Positions 42,723 to 51,833 of a stretch of DNA of 64,000 nucleotides are shown piece by piece (the stretch's first letter is position 1; each line of letters opens with the position of its first letter). The translations under genes were made by a program, and so were the position numbers. The stretch is taken from assembly GCF_902499335.1 (NCBI RefSeq), contig NZ_CABVQK010000002.1, forward strand, positions 372,001 to 436,000, given 5' to 3'. Origin of the DNA: Burkholderia lata. GTDB taxonomy: Bacteria > Pseudomonadota > Gammaproteobacteria > Burkholderiales > Burkholderiaceae. Under the pieces are notes generated by a model. It was not told where the DNA came from and ran no database searches. It saw only the letters and a list, made by a program, of their open reading frames with translations.

Positions 42723-42956
42723 AGGGGGCCAGCGTGAGTGCGTAAGCGCCAACGTTGGGCGACCGCGAAGCATGGGATCTGCGTAAGTGCTGAAGCGCTA
42801 ACGTGGATCGACCGCGAAGCATGGGATCCACGTAAGTGATGAAGCGCAAACGTGGATCGACCGCGAAGCATGGGACCCACGTAAGCGCTGAAGCGCTAAC
42901 GTGGATCGACCGCGAAGCATGGGACCCACGTAAGCGCTAAAGCGCTAACGTGGATC
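42723..42956 (+). repeat. Tandem hairpin array C (five 49-bp units) between the two exbD genes
   Basis: Five units have register codons at 42723 (AGG), 42772, 42821, 42870 and 42919 (all ATG), spaced exactly 49 each. The linker is CGACCGCGAAGCATGGG. The stem GATCCACGT pairs with ACGTGGATC; in other units arms differ by wobble or one C.A mismatch. Inner GCGCT pairs with AGCGC around AA. All units have an in-frame stop at codon 5 (TGA in unit 0, TAA in the rest). The array ends at GACAGGAG, the ribosome site of the second exbD. Confidence 0.9.
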
Positions 42957-42970
42957 GACAGGAGTCGACG

Positions 42971-43402
42971 ATGGGAATGAATGTGCCTTCGGGCGGGAGC
43001 AACGCCGAACCGGAAGTGATGGTCGATATCAACACCACGCCGCTGATCGACGTGATGCTGGTGTTGCTGATCATGCTGATCATCACGATCCCGATTCAGA
43101 TGCATTCGGTGAAGATGGACCTGCCGGTGGGTAATCCGCCGCCACCAGCCACGCCGCCGGAAGTCGTGCAGATCGACATCGACTTCGACGGCACGACGAC
43201 GTGGAACGGTGCACCGGTGCCGGACCGCACGGCACTCGAGGCGAAACTGACCCAGGTGGCGGCGGAACCCGTGCAGGCGGAGATCCATCTGCGCCCCAAC
43301 AAGCTCGTGCCGTACAAGGACGTGGCCGCCGTGCTCGCATCCGCGCAACGGGTGGGCGCGACCAAGATCGGCCTGATCGGCAACGAACAGTTCATGCAAT
43401 GA
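42971..43402 (+). CDS. exbD2: ExbD protein, second copy
   Basis: This is a 143-residue ExbD/TolR family protein. The membrane helix contains VDINTTPLIDVMLVLLIMLII with the catalytic Asp, and the periplasmic domain carries NPPPPATPPEVVQIDIDFDGTT. The tonB-exbB-exbD1-exbD2 order recalls that of Xanthomonas. Its start, ATG 42971, sits 52 nt after the last in-unit ATG of array C. The last hairpin directly abuts its ribosome site. Confidence 0.9.
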   Translation: MGMNVPSGGSNAEPEVMVDINTTPLIDVMLVLLIMLIITIPIQMHSVKMDLPVGNPPPPATPPEVVQIDIDFDGTTTWNGAPVPDRTALEAKLTQVAAEPVQAEIHLRPNKLVPYKDVAAVLASAQRVGATKIGLIGNEQFMQ

Positions 43403-43418
43403 CGACACGGACGAGCCG

Positions 43419-44609
43419 ATGAACCAGCGACGATGGAAACGGATGATGGCGGTAACGGCACTCGGCGCGGCAGGCCTGCTCGGACGCCCGGCGTTGCCGG
43501 CGGACGCGCTGCGGCCGGACGTGGCGAAACCGCTGGCGGCCGCACAGGAGCTGTACCGGGCGCACAAGTATCGCGATGCGCTGGGCAAGATCGCCCAGGC
43601 GGCCGCCGTGCCGAACCGGACGCCGTACGAAACCACCGTGGTGGAAGAGATGCGCGGCGCGGCAGCGATGGCGGCCGGCGACTCGGGCACGGCCGCGCAA
43701 GCCTACGAAAGCGTGCTGAACTCGGGGCGGCTGTCGGGCGACGACGAGCAGCGGACGACGGCGGCGCTGGCCGGCATCTACTTCCAGCAGAAGAACTACC
43801 CGCTGGCGATCCGGGTCGCGCAGCGCTACCTGAAGGCCGGTGGATCGGATCCGGAAATGCGCACGCTGCTCACGCAGTCGTACTACCTGTCAAACGATTG
43901 CGCACCGCTCGTGAGCCAGTTGAAAGCGAGCACCGACGCGCAGGCGAATGGCGGACACGCACCGGATGAAGGGCAGTTGCAGATGCTTGCGACCTGTGCG
44001 CAGAAAGTGAAGGACGGCAACGCGTATCGCGGGGCGCTCGGGCTGCTGGTGGCCTACCACCCGAGCCCCGCGTACTGGGACGAAATGGTCACGGCCATTC
44101 GCGGCAATCCCGGGTATCTGCCGTCGCTCGACCTCGACCTCTACCGGTTGCGCCGCGCGACGGGCTCGCTCGCGACCGCCAACGCGTACATGGAGATGAC
44201 GCAGCTCGCGCTGGTTGCAGGGTCGCCCGCCGAAGGCAAGCAGGTGATCGACCAGGGGTTCGCGTCCGGGGTACTTGGCAAGGACGCGCAGGTCGACCGC
44301 GAGAAGCGGTTGCAGGCACTTGCGGCGAAGCGCGCGCAATCGGGCGCGGACGCCACGACGCCGGCGGCGCCGATCGATGCAGGCATGAACCTCGTCTTCG
44401 AGGGCCATGCGCAGCAGGGGCTGCCGATGATGGAACAAGCGATCGCGAAGGGCGGTCTCGAGCACCCCGATGCGGCGCGACTGCGGCTCGGCGAGGCGTA
44501 TTACGTGGCCGGACAGAAGGCGCGTGCGGTCCAGGTGCTGCGTACGGTCAAGGGGGCCGACGGTTCCGGTGACCTGGCCCGCCTCTGGACCGTGGTGGCA
44601 TCCCGGTAA
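43419..44609 (+). CDS. Periplasmic TPR-repeat protein of the TonB cluster
   Basis: This is a 396-residue protein with a signal peptide (AAGLLGRPALPADA). The mature part is mostly alpha-helical with TPR-like repeats (~40-120: AAQELYRAHKYRDALGKIAQAA..., AQAYESVLNSG, ALAGIYFQQKNYPLAIRVAQRYLKAGG; again ~330-390). It probably scaffolds or assists receptor or motor function in the periplasm. TPR proteins are recurrent neighbours of this type of exbD pair. It starts 16 bp after exbD2. Confidence 0.75.
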   Translation: MNQRRWKRMMAVTALGAAGLLGRPALPADALRPDVAKPLAAAQELYRAHKYRDALGKIAQAAAVPNRTPYETTVVEEMRGAAAMAAGDSGTAAQAYESVLNSGRLSGDDEQRTTAALAGIYFQQKNYPLAIRVAQRYLKAGGSDPEMRTLLTQSYYLSNDCAPLVSQLKASTDAQANGGHAPDEGQLQMLATCAQKVKDGNAYRGALGLLVAYHPSPAYWDEMVTAIRGNPGYLPSLDLDLYRLRRATGSLATANAYMEMTQLALVAGSPAEGKQVIDQGFASGVLGKDAQVDREKRLQALAAKRAQSGADATTPAAPIDAGMNLVFEGHAQQGLPMMEQAIAKGGLEHPDAARLRLGEAYYVAGQKARAVQVLRTVKGADGSGDLARLWTVVASR

Positions 44610-44887
44610 CGCAACGGAAGAGTACGACCGCGCACAACGCAAGCGCGATCGGCAAGCGGTGTGCCGCCGCGATGGCATCAATGCACGACGAGCAGGTCAG
44701 CCGATGGAAAGGGGCAACCTTGTTAATTAGTAAACCGAATGAAATGTGCGAATGCCGTGCCGCGCCGCGCGTGGTTTGCGCGCCGCGACAGCGTGCAGCG
44801 GGGTATCGCGCCGGGCCGGTCGCGTCACGGCATCGGTCGAGGCTTGACGACATCAAACCGATTTCGACTGCGAGGGTCCGTCTTTCC

Positions 44888-45463
44888 ATGGTTTTGCCCC
44901 CTGATGAGTCGGTGCTCGTCGCCGTGTCGCTAGGCAACAAGATCCGGGCGCTGCGCCAGCGCCTGAAACTCACGCTCGACGAAACGTCGACGATCGCCGG
45001 CATTTCGAAGCCGTTCCTGTCGCAGGTCGAACGCGGGCGGGCGACACCGTCGATCACGTCGCTGGTCCGGATCGCGAAGGCGCTGGGCGTGACGATGCAG
45101 TACTTCATCGACACGCCGACGGAAGCGCGCTCGGTATGCCGCGGCAACGCGCTGCAGTATTTCCAGTTCACGAACTCGGCCAGCCGGTTAGCCAGGCTGA
45201 CGAATCTGGCGGACGGCCGCAAGCTCGACGCGATTCTGGTCCGGATGCCGGTAGGGCAGTCGCCGTCCGAGATGACGACGCATGCGGGCGAGGAGTTCGT
45301 CTACGTGTTGCGAGGGCAGGTGGCGCTGACGCTCGAGGATTGCACGTTCACGCTGAGCGAAGGCGATACAGCACATTACGAATCGACGATGCCGCATGCG
45401 TGGCGCAACACGGCCGACGAAGAGGCGGTGATCGTCTGGGTCGGCACGCCCAGGCTGTTCTAG
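44888..45463 (+). CDS. XRE-cupin transcriptional regulator
   Basis: This is a 191-residue regulator. An XRE HTH (LGNKIRALRQRLKLTLDETSTIAGISKPFLSQVERGRATPSITSLVRIAKALG, ~18-70) is followed by a cupin effector domain (~105-190: SPSEMTTHAGEEFVYVLRGQVALTLED, LSEGDTAHYESTMPHAWRN). This is the SinR-like small-molecule-responsive architecture. It is placed between the TonB motor genes and the receptor, so it is the likely local regulator. The start at 44888 was chosen because the frame further upstream lacks coding character. Confidence 0.82.
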   Translation: MVLPPDESVLVAVSLGNKIRALRQRLKLTLDETSTIAGISKPFLSQVERGRATPSITSLVRIAKALGVTMQYFIDTPTEARSVCRGNALQYFQFTNSASRLARLTNLADGRKLDAILVRMPVGQSPSEMTTHAGEEFVYVLRGQVALTLEDCTFTLSEGDTAHYESTMPHAWRNTADEEAVIVWVGTPRLF

Positions 45464-45799
45464 CGAAGGCGGCCGGCAGGAAAGAGAAGTACCAGATCGG
45501 CAGCGGATGGTGCGCAGTACGGCGCGCGCACGGGCTCGCCTTGTGCAGGACCGGCCGCCCGCCGAATCGGGAGGAATCAGGCAGTGCGCTCAATGTAGGT
45601 GTTTAGCATGACGAACAAAAATAGAAAACGACGGTGATGCTGGATGGTGCTGGCGGCCTGATGCCGATCCGTTCGAGTCGTGGCAGTCGAAAGCGTGGCA
45701 ATCGCGGGTTCCGGTACACGGGCACCCAGGACGCGCAAGGAATTCACAAGGTTCCGGCGCGCAGCAGGTGGGGTCTTACTACGAGCGAGAGGGAACAAG
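45464..45799. other. 336-bp intergenic region before the TonB-dependent receptor
   Basis: I see no gene here. It contains short AT-rich patches (ACAAAAATAGAAAACGACG around 45614-45632), the probable promoter region of the receptor gene. A clean Fur-type palindrome is not visible. The region just before the receptor has the ribosome site GAGGGA (45789). Confidence 0.5.
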
Positions 45800-48607
45800 A
45801 TGAAGCAGAGAGTTTTGGCGTTGGCCATCAAGAGGATAGTCTGGGCGGAACTGGCGTTGACGGCCGCATTGGTGCCGCCGGCGTTTGCCCAGAGCCAGCC
45901 GGCGCCGGGCGCCGTCGCGATCGCGGATGCGGTCGCGAGCGGCGCTCCCGTGACCGTTGCACAGGCGAGCGGCACGCCGGGCGCAGCCGCTGCCACGGGC
46001 ACCGCAGCGCCCGCGGTACCCGATGCGTCGGCCGGCGCGGCAGCCGAGGCGACGCCTGCCGCACCCGGCGCGAACGGGCAGGGCAAGGTCGCGCAGATCA
46101 AGCGGTTCGAAGTGACGGGTTCGCTGATCCGGCAGGCTGACAAGACCGGTTTCCAGCAGGTGCAGACGATCACACCCAAGGAAATCCAGGCCAGCGGCGC
46201 GGTGACCGTTACCGACTTCCTGCGCGACGCGGCGGCCAACTCGGCGAACAGCTGGGGCGAAGGGCAATCGGGCAACTTCGCGGCGGGCGCGGCCGGCATC
46301 GCGCTGCGTGGCCTGTCCGAGAAGTACACGCTCGTGCTGGTCGACGGCCAGCGCGTCGCGCCGTATGCCTTCTTTTCGAACAGCGTCGACTCGTTCTTCG
46401 ACCTCAACACGATCCCGCTCAACGATATCGAGCGGATCGAAATCGTGAAGACGGGCGCCGTGTCGCAGTACGGTTCGGACGCGATCGGCGGTGTCGTCAA
46501 CATCATCACGAAACACAATTTCCGCGGCCTGCAGCTCGACGGCAGCCTCGGCAGCGCGATCAACGCGGGTAACGGCGACGGCACGATGAAGTTCGGCGTG
46601 CTGGGCGGCTTTGGTGACCTGAACGCCGACCGCTTCAACGTGACGGCCGCGCTCAGCTACTACAAGTCGAACGGCTTCACGCTTGCCGACCGCGATTCGA
46701 CGCGCAACCAGGACTTCACGGGCAAGCCGGGCGGCTTCTCGCTGCTCGCGCCGTCGTACTGGAACATGCCCGGCGGCGTCGCACAGGCGTTGAGCGGGGG
46801 CTGTCCGTTCGGCGGCTCGGTCCATCAGGCCGCGACGAATTCGTTGTCGGCCGGGTCGCCGGGCACGGTCTGCGGGTACAACACGGCCGAAAGCACGTCG
46901 ATCCTGCCGATGACCGAGCGCCTGAACGCGAAGCTCCATGCGGACTTCAAGATCGACGACAAGACGACCGCGTTCGCGGATTTCCTCGAGAGCTACAACA
47001 CGACCACGACCAACGACGGCCTGTGGAACAACGTGATCGGCAATTCACAGAACCCGGCGCTCGTCTGGAATCCACAGACGAAGCTGCTGTCGCCGTTCAA
47101 CTACACGGTCCCGGTCAGCAACCCGTACAACACGACGGGCGCGGCCACGCCGCTCACCTACGCGTTTCCGAACACGGTCGCACAAAAGACCTGGGCCAAC
47201 TACTGGCGTGCGGCCGCCGGCATCAAGGGGTCGTTTACGCTGCCGTACGGTGACTGGGACTGGGCGACGTCGGTGAGTCACTCGCAGAGCACGGTGTCGA
47301 ACGTGTTCACGAACCAGCTGAACGTCAATGCGCTGAACAACATCTACCAGAACGGCACGCTGAATTTCGCGAACCCGGCGGCGACGCCGAACGCGTTCAA
47401 CGGGCTCTATCAGGAGGCGAACAACCTCGGCATCTCGAAGCTCGACACGATCGACGCGACGCTGTCGACGCCGAACCTGTTCCATCTGCCGGCGGGCGAC
47501 GTCGGTATCGGCTTCGGCGCGCAGTTCACGCACCAGAGCGAAACGCTGACGCCGGGCTCCGAATACCTGAGCGGAGCCGTCATCACGCCGGACCTCGAGA
47601 CGGTGGATGGCCAGCGCAACGTCGCGGCCGTCTATTACCAGATCAACGTGCCGATCCTCGAGAACCTGACGTTCAGCCAGGCAGGACGCTACGATCACTA
47701 CACGGACGTGGGCGGCGCCTTCTCGCCGCGCTTCGCGTTGCGCTACCAGCCGATCAAGGCGCTCACGCTGTATACGTCGTACAACCGCGGCTTCCGCGCG
47801 CCGACCTTCGTCGAGGACAGCAAGTCGCAGACGCTCGGCATCCAGGTCGACCCGGCCACCGGCCAGAACTATACGTCGATCACCGTCGGCAACCCGAACC
47901 TCGCGCCGGAACGCACGCGCAACTTCAACATCGGCTTCCAGGTGTCGCCGAGCCGCTACACGGATCTCGGCTTCGACTGGTACAAGATCCGCATCGACAA
48001 CGTGATCGGCCAGGGCGCGCCGTCGCAGGTCGTCACCGACCCGACGACGGGCCAGCTGCTGTACAAGGTGATCCCGTACCAGAACCTCGGCTACCTCGAC
48101 ACGAACGGCTTCGAAGGCACGTTCCGCCAGGGCCTGCCGCTCAAGGGCTGGGGCACGGTCACGCTGTCGGGCGACTGGGCGTACATCAACAGCTACAAGA
48201 TCGGTTTCCCGGGCGGTACGCCGGTCAACGGCGCGGGCAACAACTTCACGATCACCCAGCCGTTCGGCGGCAGCTTCCCGCGCTGGCGCGGCAACACGAC
48301 GCTGGACTGGAACTACCGGAAGTTCGATGCGGCGCTCACGTGGCAGTTCACGGGCCCGTACGCGCAGAACCTGCTGCCGGCGCCCGCGCCGTCGAAGGTC
48401 GGTTCGTACAGCCAGTTCAACCTGATGATGACGTACACGGGCTTCAAGAACTGGACGATCTACGGCGGCATCAACAACCTCTTCAACCGCACGCCGCCGT
48501 ACGACCCGATCTTCGCGAACGGCACGCTGGACCAGAGCGGGTACGACACGTCGGTGTATTCGTACATCGGCCGGTTCGCGCAGATCGGCGCGACGTACAA
48601 GTTCTGA
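45800..48607 (+). CDS. TonB-dependent outer-membrane receptor
   Basis: This is a 935-residue outer-membrane receptor. A signal peptide (to ~30, PPAFAQ) is followed by an Ala/Pro-rich low-complexity stretch (~30-95). The plug domain (~105-230) contains QVQTITPKEIQASGAVTVTDFLRDAA and the PLNDIERIEIVKTGAVSQYGSDAIGGVVNIITK signature. A 22-strand barrel ends in ...QIGATYKF with a C-terminal aromatic. The TonB box is not obvious. It lies within the cluster containing its own TonB motor and a peptide importer. The ligand is unknown; I see no siderophore-specific context. Confidence 0.85.
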   Translation: MKQRVLALAIKRIVWAELALTAALVPPAFAQSQPAPGAVAIADAVASGAPVTVAQASGTPGAAAATGTAAPAVPDASAGAAAEATPAAPGANGQGKVAQIKRFEVTGSLIRQADKTGFQQVQTITPKEIQASGAVTVTDFLRDAAANSANSWGEGQSGNFAAGAAGIALRGLSEKYTLVLVDGQRVAPYAFFSNSVDSFFDLNTIPLNDIERIEIVKTGAVSQYGSDAIGGVVNIITKHNFRGLQLDGSLGSAINAGNGDGTMKFGVLGGFGDLNADRFNVTAALSYYKSNGFTLADRDSTRNQDFTGKPGGFSLLAPSYWNMPGGVAQALSGGCPFGGSVHQAATNSLSAGSPGTVCGYNTAESTSILPMTERLNAKLHADFKIDDKTTAFADFLESYNTTTTNDGLWNNVIGNSQNPALVWNPQTKLLSPFNYTVPVSNPYNTTGAATPLTYAFPNTVAQKTWANYWRAAAGIKGSFTLPYGDWDWATSVSHSQSTVSNVFTNQLNVNALNNIYQNGTLNFANPAATPNAFNGLYQEANNLGISKLDTIDATLSTPNLFHLPAGDVGIGFGAQFTHQSETLTPGSEYLSGAVITPDLETVDGQRNVAAVYYQINVPILENLTFSQAGRYDHYTDVGGAFSPRFALRYQPIKALTLYTSYNRGFRAPTFVEDSKSQTLGIQVDPATGQNYTSITVGNPNLAPERTRNFNIGFQVSPSRYTDLGFDWYKIRIDNVIGQGAPSQVVTDPTTGQLLYKVIPYQNLGYLDTNGFEGTFRQGLPLKGWGTVTLSGDWAYINSYKIGFPGGTPVNGAGNNFTITQPFGGSFPRWRGNTTLDWNYRKFDAALTWQFTGPYAQNLLPAPAPSKVGSYSQFNLMMTYTGFKNWTIYGGINNLFNRTPPYDPIFANGTLDQSGYDTSVYSYIGRFAQIGATYKF

Positions 48608-48639
48608 TGGCGATCGCGATGCACTGACGGGCTTAGACC

Positions 48640-48683
48640 GGCCGCTCCACGTCCACTACCCCCTTTTCGGGGCGGCCTTTTTT
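48640..48683 (+). terminator. Rho-independent terminator after the receptor gene
   Basis: GGCCGCTCC (48640-48648) pairs with GGGGCGGCC (48669-48677, one T.G), followed by TTTTTT. It ends the receptor transcript 33 bp after the stop and separates it from the importer operon. Confidence 0.85.
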
Positions 48684-48901
48684 CGCCTGGCGCCACGACC
48701 GCCCGCAACCGGGGCGCGCGGCGGTGCAGCTCATCCGATCGTGACCAGCACGTTTCATCCGTAGGACGCGGCCATATGCGGCGTCCGGCACAGGCATCGA
48801 CTGCGCGCAGGCTTCGCGCCCGCACGCTTCCGGACAGACTGACCATGAGACTGTTGAATGGGCGACGGGCACGCGTGCCGCGCCACTCGCACCTGAAGCG
48901 C

Positions 48902-50767
48902 ATGCATGCGCGGATGCGCACCGCCACGCGTGGCGCGTTGCTCGCGTGCGCCGTGTGGCTCGTGTCGGGCGGCGTCATGCCGCAGGCCGCGCTCGCCGTG
49001 CCGGCGATCTCGCAATACGACCATCCGAAGTATCCGCCGGGCTTCACGCATTTCGACTACGCGAATGCCGATGCGCCGGACAGCGGCACGCTCCAGTTCG
49101 AAAACTACGACGAAGCGCAGAGCTACGACTCGCTGAACCCGTTCCTCGTGCGCGGCGCGCCCGCACCGGACATCAAGAACCTGATGTTCGACACGCTGAT
49201 GCAGCGCAGCTGGGACGAGCTCGCATCCGAATACGCGCTGATTGCCGACGACGTCGAAGTCGCGCCCGACGGGCTGTCGGCGACGTTCCACGTCAACCCG
49301 GCCGCACGCTTCTCGAACGGCGACCCGATCACCGCGGCCGATGTCAAATATTCGTTCGACACGTTGACGAGCCCGCAGGCGTCGCCGCTGTACAACGCGC
49401 AGTTCGCGATCATCAAGCGCGCGGTGGCGGTAGATGGCCACACGGTGCGCTTCGAGTTCAAGCACGCGGAGCGCGACGCCGCGCTGATCGCGGGCGACCT
49501 GCCGGTGTTCTCGCCGAAATGGGGGCAGCGCGCGGACGGCACGCGACCGCCGTTCGACCAGATCGCGAACGTGCCGCCGATCGCGAGCGGCCCGTACCTG
49601 ATCGACCAGCGCAGGAACGACAAGCAGATCAGCTACGCGCGCAACCCGCACTACTGGGCGGCGAACGTGCCGTCGCGACGCGGCATGTTCCGCTTCGCGC
49701 ACGTGTCGTTCAAGCTGTACCTGGACCAGTACACGGCGCTCGAAGCGTTCAAGGCCGGCGACATCGACGCGCGGATGGAATACAGCGCGACGCAATGGGC
49801 GCGCAAGTATGTCGGCAAGAACTTCCGTAACGGCATGCTCAAGCGCGGCGAGTTTCCCGACGGCCCCGCGCAGATGCAGGGCTTCCTGATGAACATGCGC
49901 AAGCCGATGTTCCAGGACGTGCGGGTGCGGCATGCGCTCGCGCTGGCGTTCGATTTCGACTGGATGAGCCGGATGATGTTCTACGGCCAATACCGCCGTA
50001 CCAACAGTTTCTGGGAGGCGAGCCCGTTCGCGGCATCCGGCATGCCGAGCGAGAAGGAACTCGCGCTGCTTGAACCGTTCCGCTCGACACTGCCGCCCGA
50101 GGTGTTCGGCCCGATGGTCCGGCAGCCGTCGACGCTGCCGCCCGACTCGCTGCGCGCGAACCTGAAGGAGGCGCGTGACCTGCTCGCGCAGGCCGGCTGG
50201 CATTACCGGGACGGCGCGCTGCGCGACGCGAACGGCACGCCGATGACGATCGAGATCATCGACGACCAGCCCGGCATGGACCGCCTGATCCTGCCGTACA
50301 CGCAGGCGCTCGCGATGCTGGGCATCCACGCATACCTGCGCGAGATCGACAGTGCGGTCTACCTGAAGCGCCTCGACAATTTCGAGTACGACATGACGAC
50401 GTACATCTACCTGCCCGTGACGATCCCGGGGGCGGAGCTGACGCGCCGCTTCGGCAGCGCGGCCGCGTCGCAGCCGGGCTCCGAGAACTATCCGGGCGTG
50501 AAGTCGAAGGCCGTCGATGCGCTGATCCGCGCGGCGCTCGCGGCCGACACGCTCGACGATCTCGAGACGGCCACGCACGCGCTCGACCGCGTGCTGATCA
50601 ACCTGTACGCGCTGATCCCGCAGTACTACCTGCCGAATGCACGGATCGCGTACAAGGCGACGCTCGGCCACCCGGCGATCGTGCCGGATTCCTATCTGTA
50701 CGAGGACTGGATCATCGACTACTGGTATGTGAAGCAGCCGGCGGCGAAACCCGCGCCGGCCGCCTGA
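48902..50767 (+). CDS. yejA: YejA-like periplasmic peptide-binding protein of an ABC importer
   Basis: This is a 621-residue solute-binding protein of family 5 (DppA/OppA fold). A signal peptide (to ~35, QAALA) is followed by ISQYDHPKYPPGFTHFDYANADAPDSGTLQF, which fits the YejA group used for microcin C and peptide uptake. The internal motifs ADDVEVAPDGLSATFHVNPAARFSNGDPITAADVKYSFD are typical of the family. The start is uncertain between 48845, 48902 and 48914. It begins the operon with two permeases, an ATPase and the TldD/E-like genes. Confidence 0.83.
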   Translation: MHARMRTATRGALLACAVWLVSGGVMPQAALAVPAISQYDHPKYPPGFTHFDYANADAPDSGTLQFENYDEAQSYDSLNPFLVRGAPAPDIKNLMFDTLMQRSWDELASEYALIADDVEVAPDGLSATFHVNPAARFSNGDPITAADVKYSFDTLTSPQASPLYNAQFAIIKRAVAVDGHTVRFEFKHAERDAALIAGDLPVFSPKWGQRADGTRPPFDQIANVPPIASGPYLIDQRRNDKQISYARNPHYWAANVPSRRGMFRFAHVSFKLYLDQYTALEAFKAGDIDARMEYSATQWARKYVGKNFRNGMLKRGEFPDGPAQMQGFLMNMRKPMFQDVRVRHALALAFDFDWMSRMMFYGQYRRTNSFWEASPFAASGMPSEKELALLEPFRSTLPPEVFGPMVRQPSTLPPDSLRANLKEARDLLAQAGWHYRDGALRDANGTPMTIEIIDDQPGMDRLILPYTQALAMLGIHAYLREIDSAVYLKRLDNFEYDMTTYIYLPVTIPGAELTRRFGSAAASQPGSENYPGVKSKAVDALIRAALAADTLDDLETATHALDRVLINLYALIPQYYLPNARIAYKATLGHPAIVPDSYLYEDWIIDYWYVKQPAAKPAPAA

Positions 50768-50780
50768 CGGAGGACCGACG

Positions 50781-51833
50781 ATGCTGGCATACATACTCAG
50801 GCGATTGCTGCTGATGATCCCGACGTTGATCGGGGTGGTGACGATCACGTTCGCGGTCACGCAGTTCGTGCCGGGCGGCCCGGTCGAACAGGTGCTCGCG
50901 CAGTTGCGCCACGGCAGCGCGCGCGGCGGGGAGGCGGGCGGTGGAGGCGGCGGCTACCACGGCAGCCAGGGCGTCGACCCGCAGCAGATCGAACAGATCC
51001 GCAAGCAGTTCGGCTTCGACCGGCCGCCGCTCGAGCGCTACGTGTTGATGCTGAAAAGCTATGCAACGTTCGACCTCGGCCAATCCTATTTCGCGCACCG
51101 CAGCGTGTGGGCGGTCATCCGCTCGAAGCTGCCGGTGTCGATCACGCTCGGAATTTGGACGGTGATCCTCACGTATCTGGTGTCGGTGCCGCTCGGCATC
51201 GCGAAGGCGGTGCGCAACGGGTCGCGGTTCGACACCGTGACGAGCGTGCTGGTGCTGGCCGGCTACGCGGTGCCGGGCTTCGTGCTCGGTGTGCTGCTGC
51301 TGATGCTGTTCGGCGGCGGCACGTTCTGGCAGGTGTTCCCGATGCGCGGGCTCACGTCCGACAACTTCGACGACCTGACGCTGATCGGCAAGGCGCTCGA
51401 CTACCTGTGGCACGTCGTGATGCCGGTGACGGCGTCGGTCGTCGGCAACTTCGCGATCGTCACGATCCTGACCAAGAACACGTTCCTCGAGGAAATCGGC
51501 CGGCAGTACGTGCTGACCGCACGCGCGAAGGGCGCGCCGGAGCGCGACGTGCTGTGGAAACACGTGCTGCGCAACGCGGCGATCCCGTTGCTCACCGGGC
51601 TGCCGGCCGCGTTCGTCGGCGCGTTCCTGAACGGCAACCTGCTGATCGAGACGCTGTTTTCGCTCGACGGCATGGGGCAACTGTCGTACGACTCGGTGAT
51701 CCGCCGCGACTATCCGGTCGTGCTCGGCTCGCTGTTCCTGTTCACGCTGATCGGCCTGCTGACCAAACTCATCGCGGATATCTGCTATGTCCTCGTCGAC
51801 CCCCGTATCCAGTTCAACCGCCTGGACCACTGA
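50781..51833 (+). CDS. yejB: YejB-like ABC importer permease
   Basis: This is a 350-residue permease with six membrane segments. The characteristic N-terminal YILRRLLLMIPTLIGVVTITFAVTQFVPGGPVEQV and a Gly-rich periplasmic insertion (ARGGEAGGGGGGYHGSQG, ~50-65) match YejB. The cytoplasmic EAA loop (ARAKGAPERDVLWKHVLRNAA) contacts the ATPase. It starts 13 bp after the binding-protein gene and overlaps the next permease by 47 bp. Confidence 0.87.
   Translation: MLAYILRRLLLMIPTLIGVVTITFAVTQFVPGGPVEQVLAQLRHGSARGGEAGGGGGGYHGSQGVDPQQIEQIRKQFGFDRPPLERYVLMLKSYATFDLGQSYFAHRSVWAVIRSKLPVSITLGIWTVILTYLVSVPLGIAKAVRNGSRFDTVTSVLVLAGYAVPGFVLGVLLLMLFGGGTFWQVFPMRGLTSDNFDDLTLIGKALDYLWHVVMPVTASVVGNFAIVTILTKNTFLEEIGRQYVLTARAKGAPERDVLWKHVLRNAAIPLLTGLPAAFVGAFLNGNLLIETLFSLDGMGQLSYDSVIRRDYPVVLGSLFLFTLIGLLTKLIADICYVLVDPRIQFNRLDH

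Noticed and set aside
42604-43690. Minus-strand reading frames through repeat array C (and similar frames through arrays A and B)
   Set aside because: They consist of translated repeat (recurring SHASRS/CFAVDPR phrases) with no ribosome site. Such frames follow automatically from a 49-bp period, as 49 is not a multiple of 3.
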